Positions 15,670 through 15,848 of a DNA stretch of 15,848 nt are shown here, one piece after another. The DNA is from JAAFHB01 sp037128295. Lineage in GTDB: Bacteria; Bacteroidota; Bacteroidia; Bacteroidales; Prolixibacteraceae. Positions within the stretch are counted from its first letter, which is position 1. The number at the start of each line of letters is the position of its first letter. Below the pieces are notes generated by a model, which was not told where the DNA came from, searched no databases, and saw only the letters and a program-made list of their open reading frames with translations. Location of the stretch: NCBI GenBank assembly GCA_037128295.1, contig JBAXWR010000168.1:1-15848 (forward strand), given 5' to 3'. Position numbers and translations under genes: made by a program.

Positions 15670-15848
15670 CTATTTATAACATGACATACTGGTTAAGGAA
15701 GGTTCACCTTCCGATTTGGTGATTTCAAGCTTTACAGCAGAAAAGGTTGGTTGCTTCAGAACTTCTATTTTCTTGTGCCCGATGCTGGAACCCACGAATA
15801 TTTGCTGCCATTTCCCATCTGCCAAGCCAGAAAGTTTGTATTCACGGA
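15670..15848 (-). CDS. C-terminus of a probable alpha-L-fucosidase-like glycosidase (5' partial)
   Basis: An open frame enters from the right window edge on the minus strand and ends at TAG (15670-15672), leaving 58 residues. The segments REYKLSGLADGKWQQIFVGS, SIGHKKIE and FSAVKLEITKSEGEPSLTSM have the pattern of the C-terminal beta-sandwich of GH29 alpha-L-fucosidases and related enzymes (typically Y.l..l.dG.W..l..G.sIG.k.I......a..lrl.i..s...P.i). The catalytic domain lies outside the window, so the family is inferred. It lies upstream in the same operon as the 798-residue protein, with a 52-base gap, and suggests that the operon's substrate carries fucose or a similar deoxysugar. Confidence 0.65.
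   Translation of the reverse strand, partial: REYKLSGLADGKWQQIFVGSSIGHKKIEVLKQPTFSAVKLEITKSEGEPSLTSMSCYK

Overview
The window looks like chromosome of a Bacteroidota bacterium, probably a free-living or particle-associated relative of the Bacteroidales/Marinilabiliales. The reasons are the Rho with a long linker, a short RpoD-type sigma factor starting MRQLKI, TAnnTTTG-type promoter elements, an AT-rich intergenic style without strong Shine-Dalgarno sites, an AAA ATPase ending IPLWLFGFLY, and a cluster of secreted carbohydrate enzymes. The genus cannot be named from this alone.

Layout. (1) Positions 1-695, plus strand: the 3' part of a C-type-lectin/FGE-sulfatase-fold gene. Its last ~90 bases look like the variable repeat of a diversity-generating retroelement (DGR): many codons of NNC form at the surface-loop positions, local adenine depletion, and the GGSW...CRVA.R...PDNR...GFR frame. 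No reverse transcriptase or template repeat lies in the window. (2) Positions 696-2606: about 1.9 kb without a believable gene. It holds a possible terminator, a 191-bp MITE-like palindromic element with perfect 11-bp ends and three nested hairpins, and a tandem duplication of about 590 bp. Inside that duplication a 351-bp core is identical between copies except for one base, while the flanks have clearly diverged. (3) Positions 2607-7390, minus strand: an AAA_14/DUF4143-type ATPase with altered active-site residues, followed by nifJ (pyruvate:ferredoxin oxidoreductase), which ends at a bidirectional terminator. (4) Positions 7529-10532: rho (minus) and a RpoD-like sigma factor (plus), transcribed divergently from a 328-bp AT-rich intergenic region with one candidate Bacteroidota promoter on each strand. 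(5) Positions 10561-15848, minus strand: a cluster of exported glycan-processing proteins. In transcription order these are the C-terminus of a probable alpha-L-fucosidase-like enzyme, a 798-residue beta-sandwich plus alpha/alpha-barrel protein, a 443-residue six-hairpin-glycosidase-like protein, and a 370-residue TIM-barrel lipoprotein. The last one has its own candidate promoter and is separated from the others by a nested palindromic repeat.

How the genes relate. The minus-strand cluster at 10561-15848 reads as a polysaccharide utilisation module in which a fucosidase-like enzyme and two or three poorly classified enzymes would work on one fucose-bearing glycan in the periplasm or at the outer membrane. 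nifJ, rho and the sigma factor are central genes. The most unusual parts are the DGR-like variable protein apparently without its cassette, the mosaic tandem repeat beside it, the degenerate-looking AAA ATPase, and the set of hard-to-classify enzymes.
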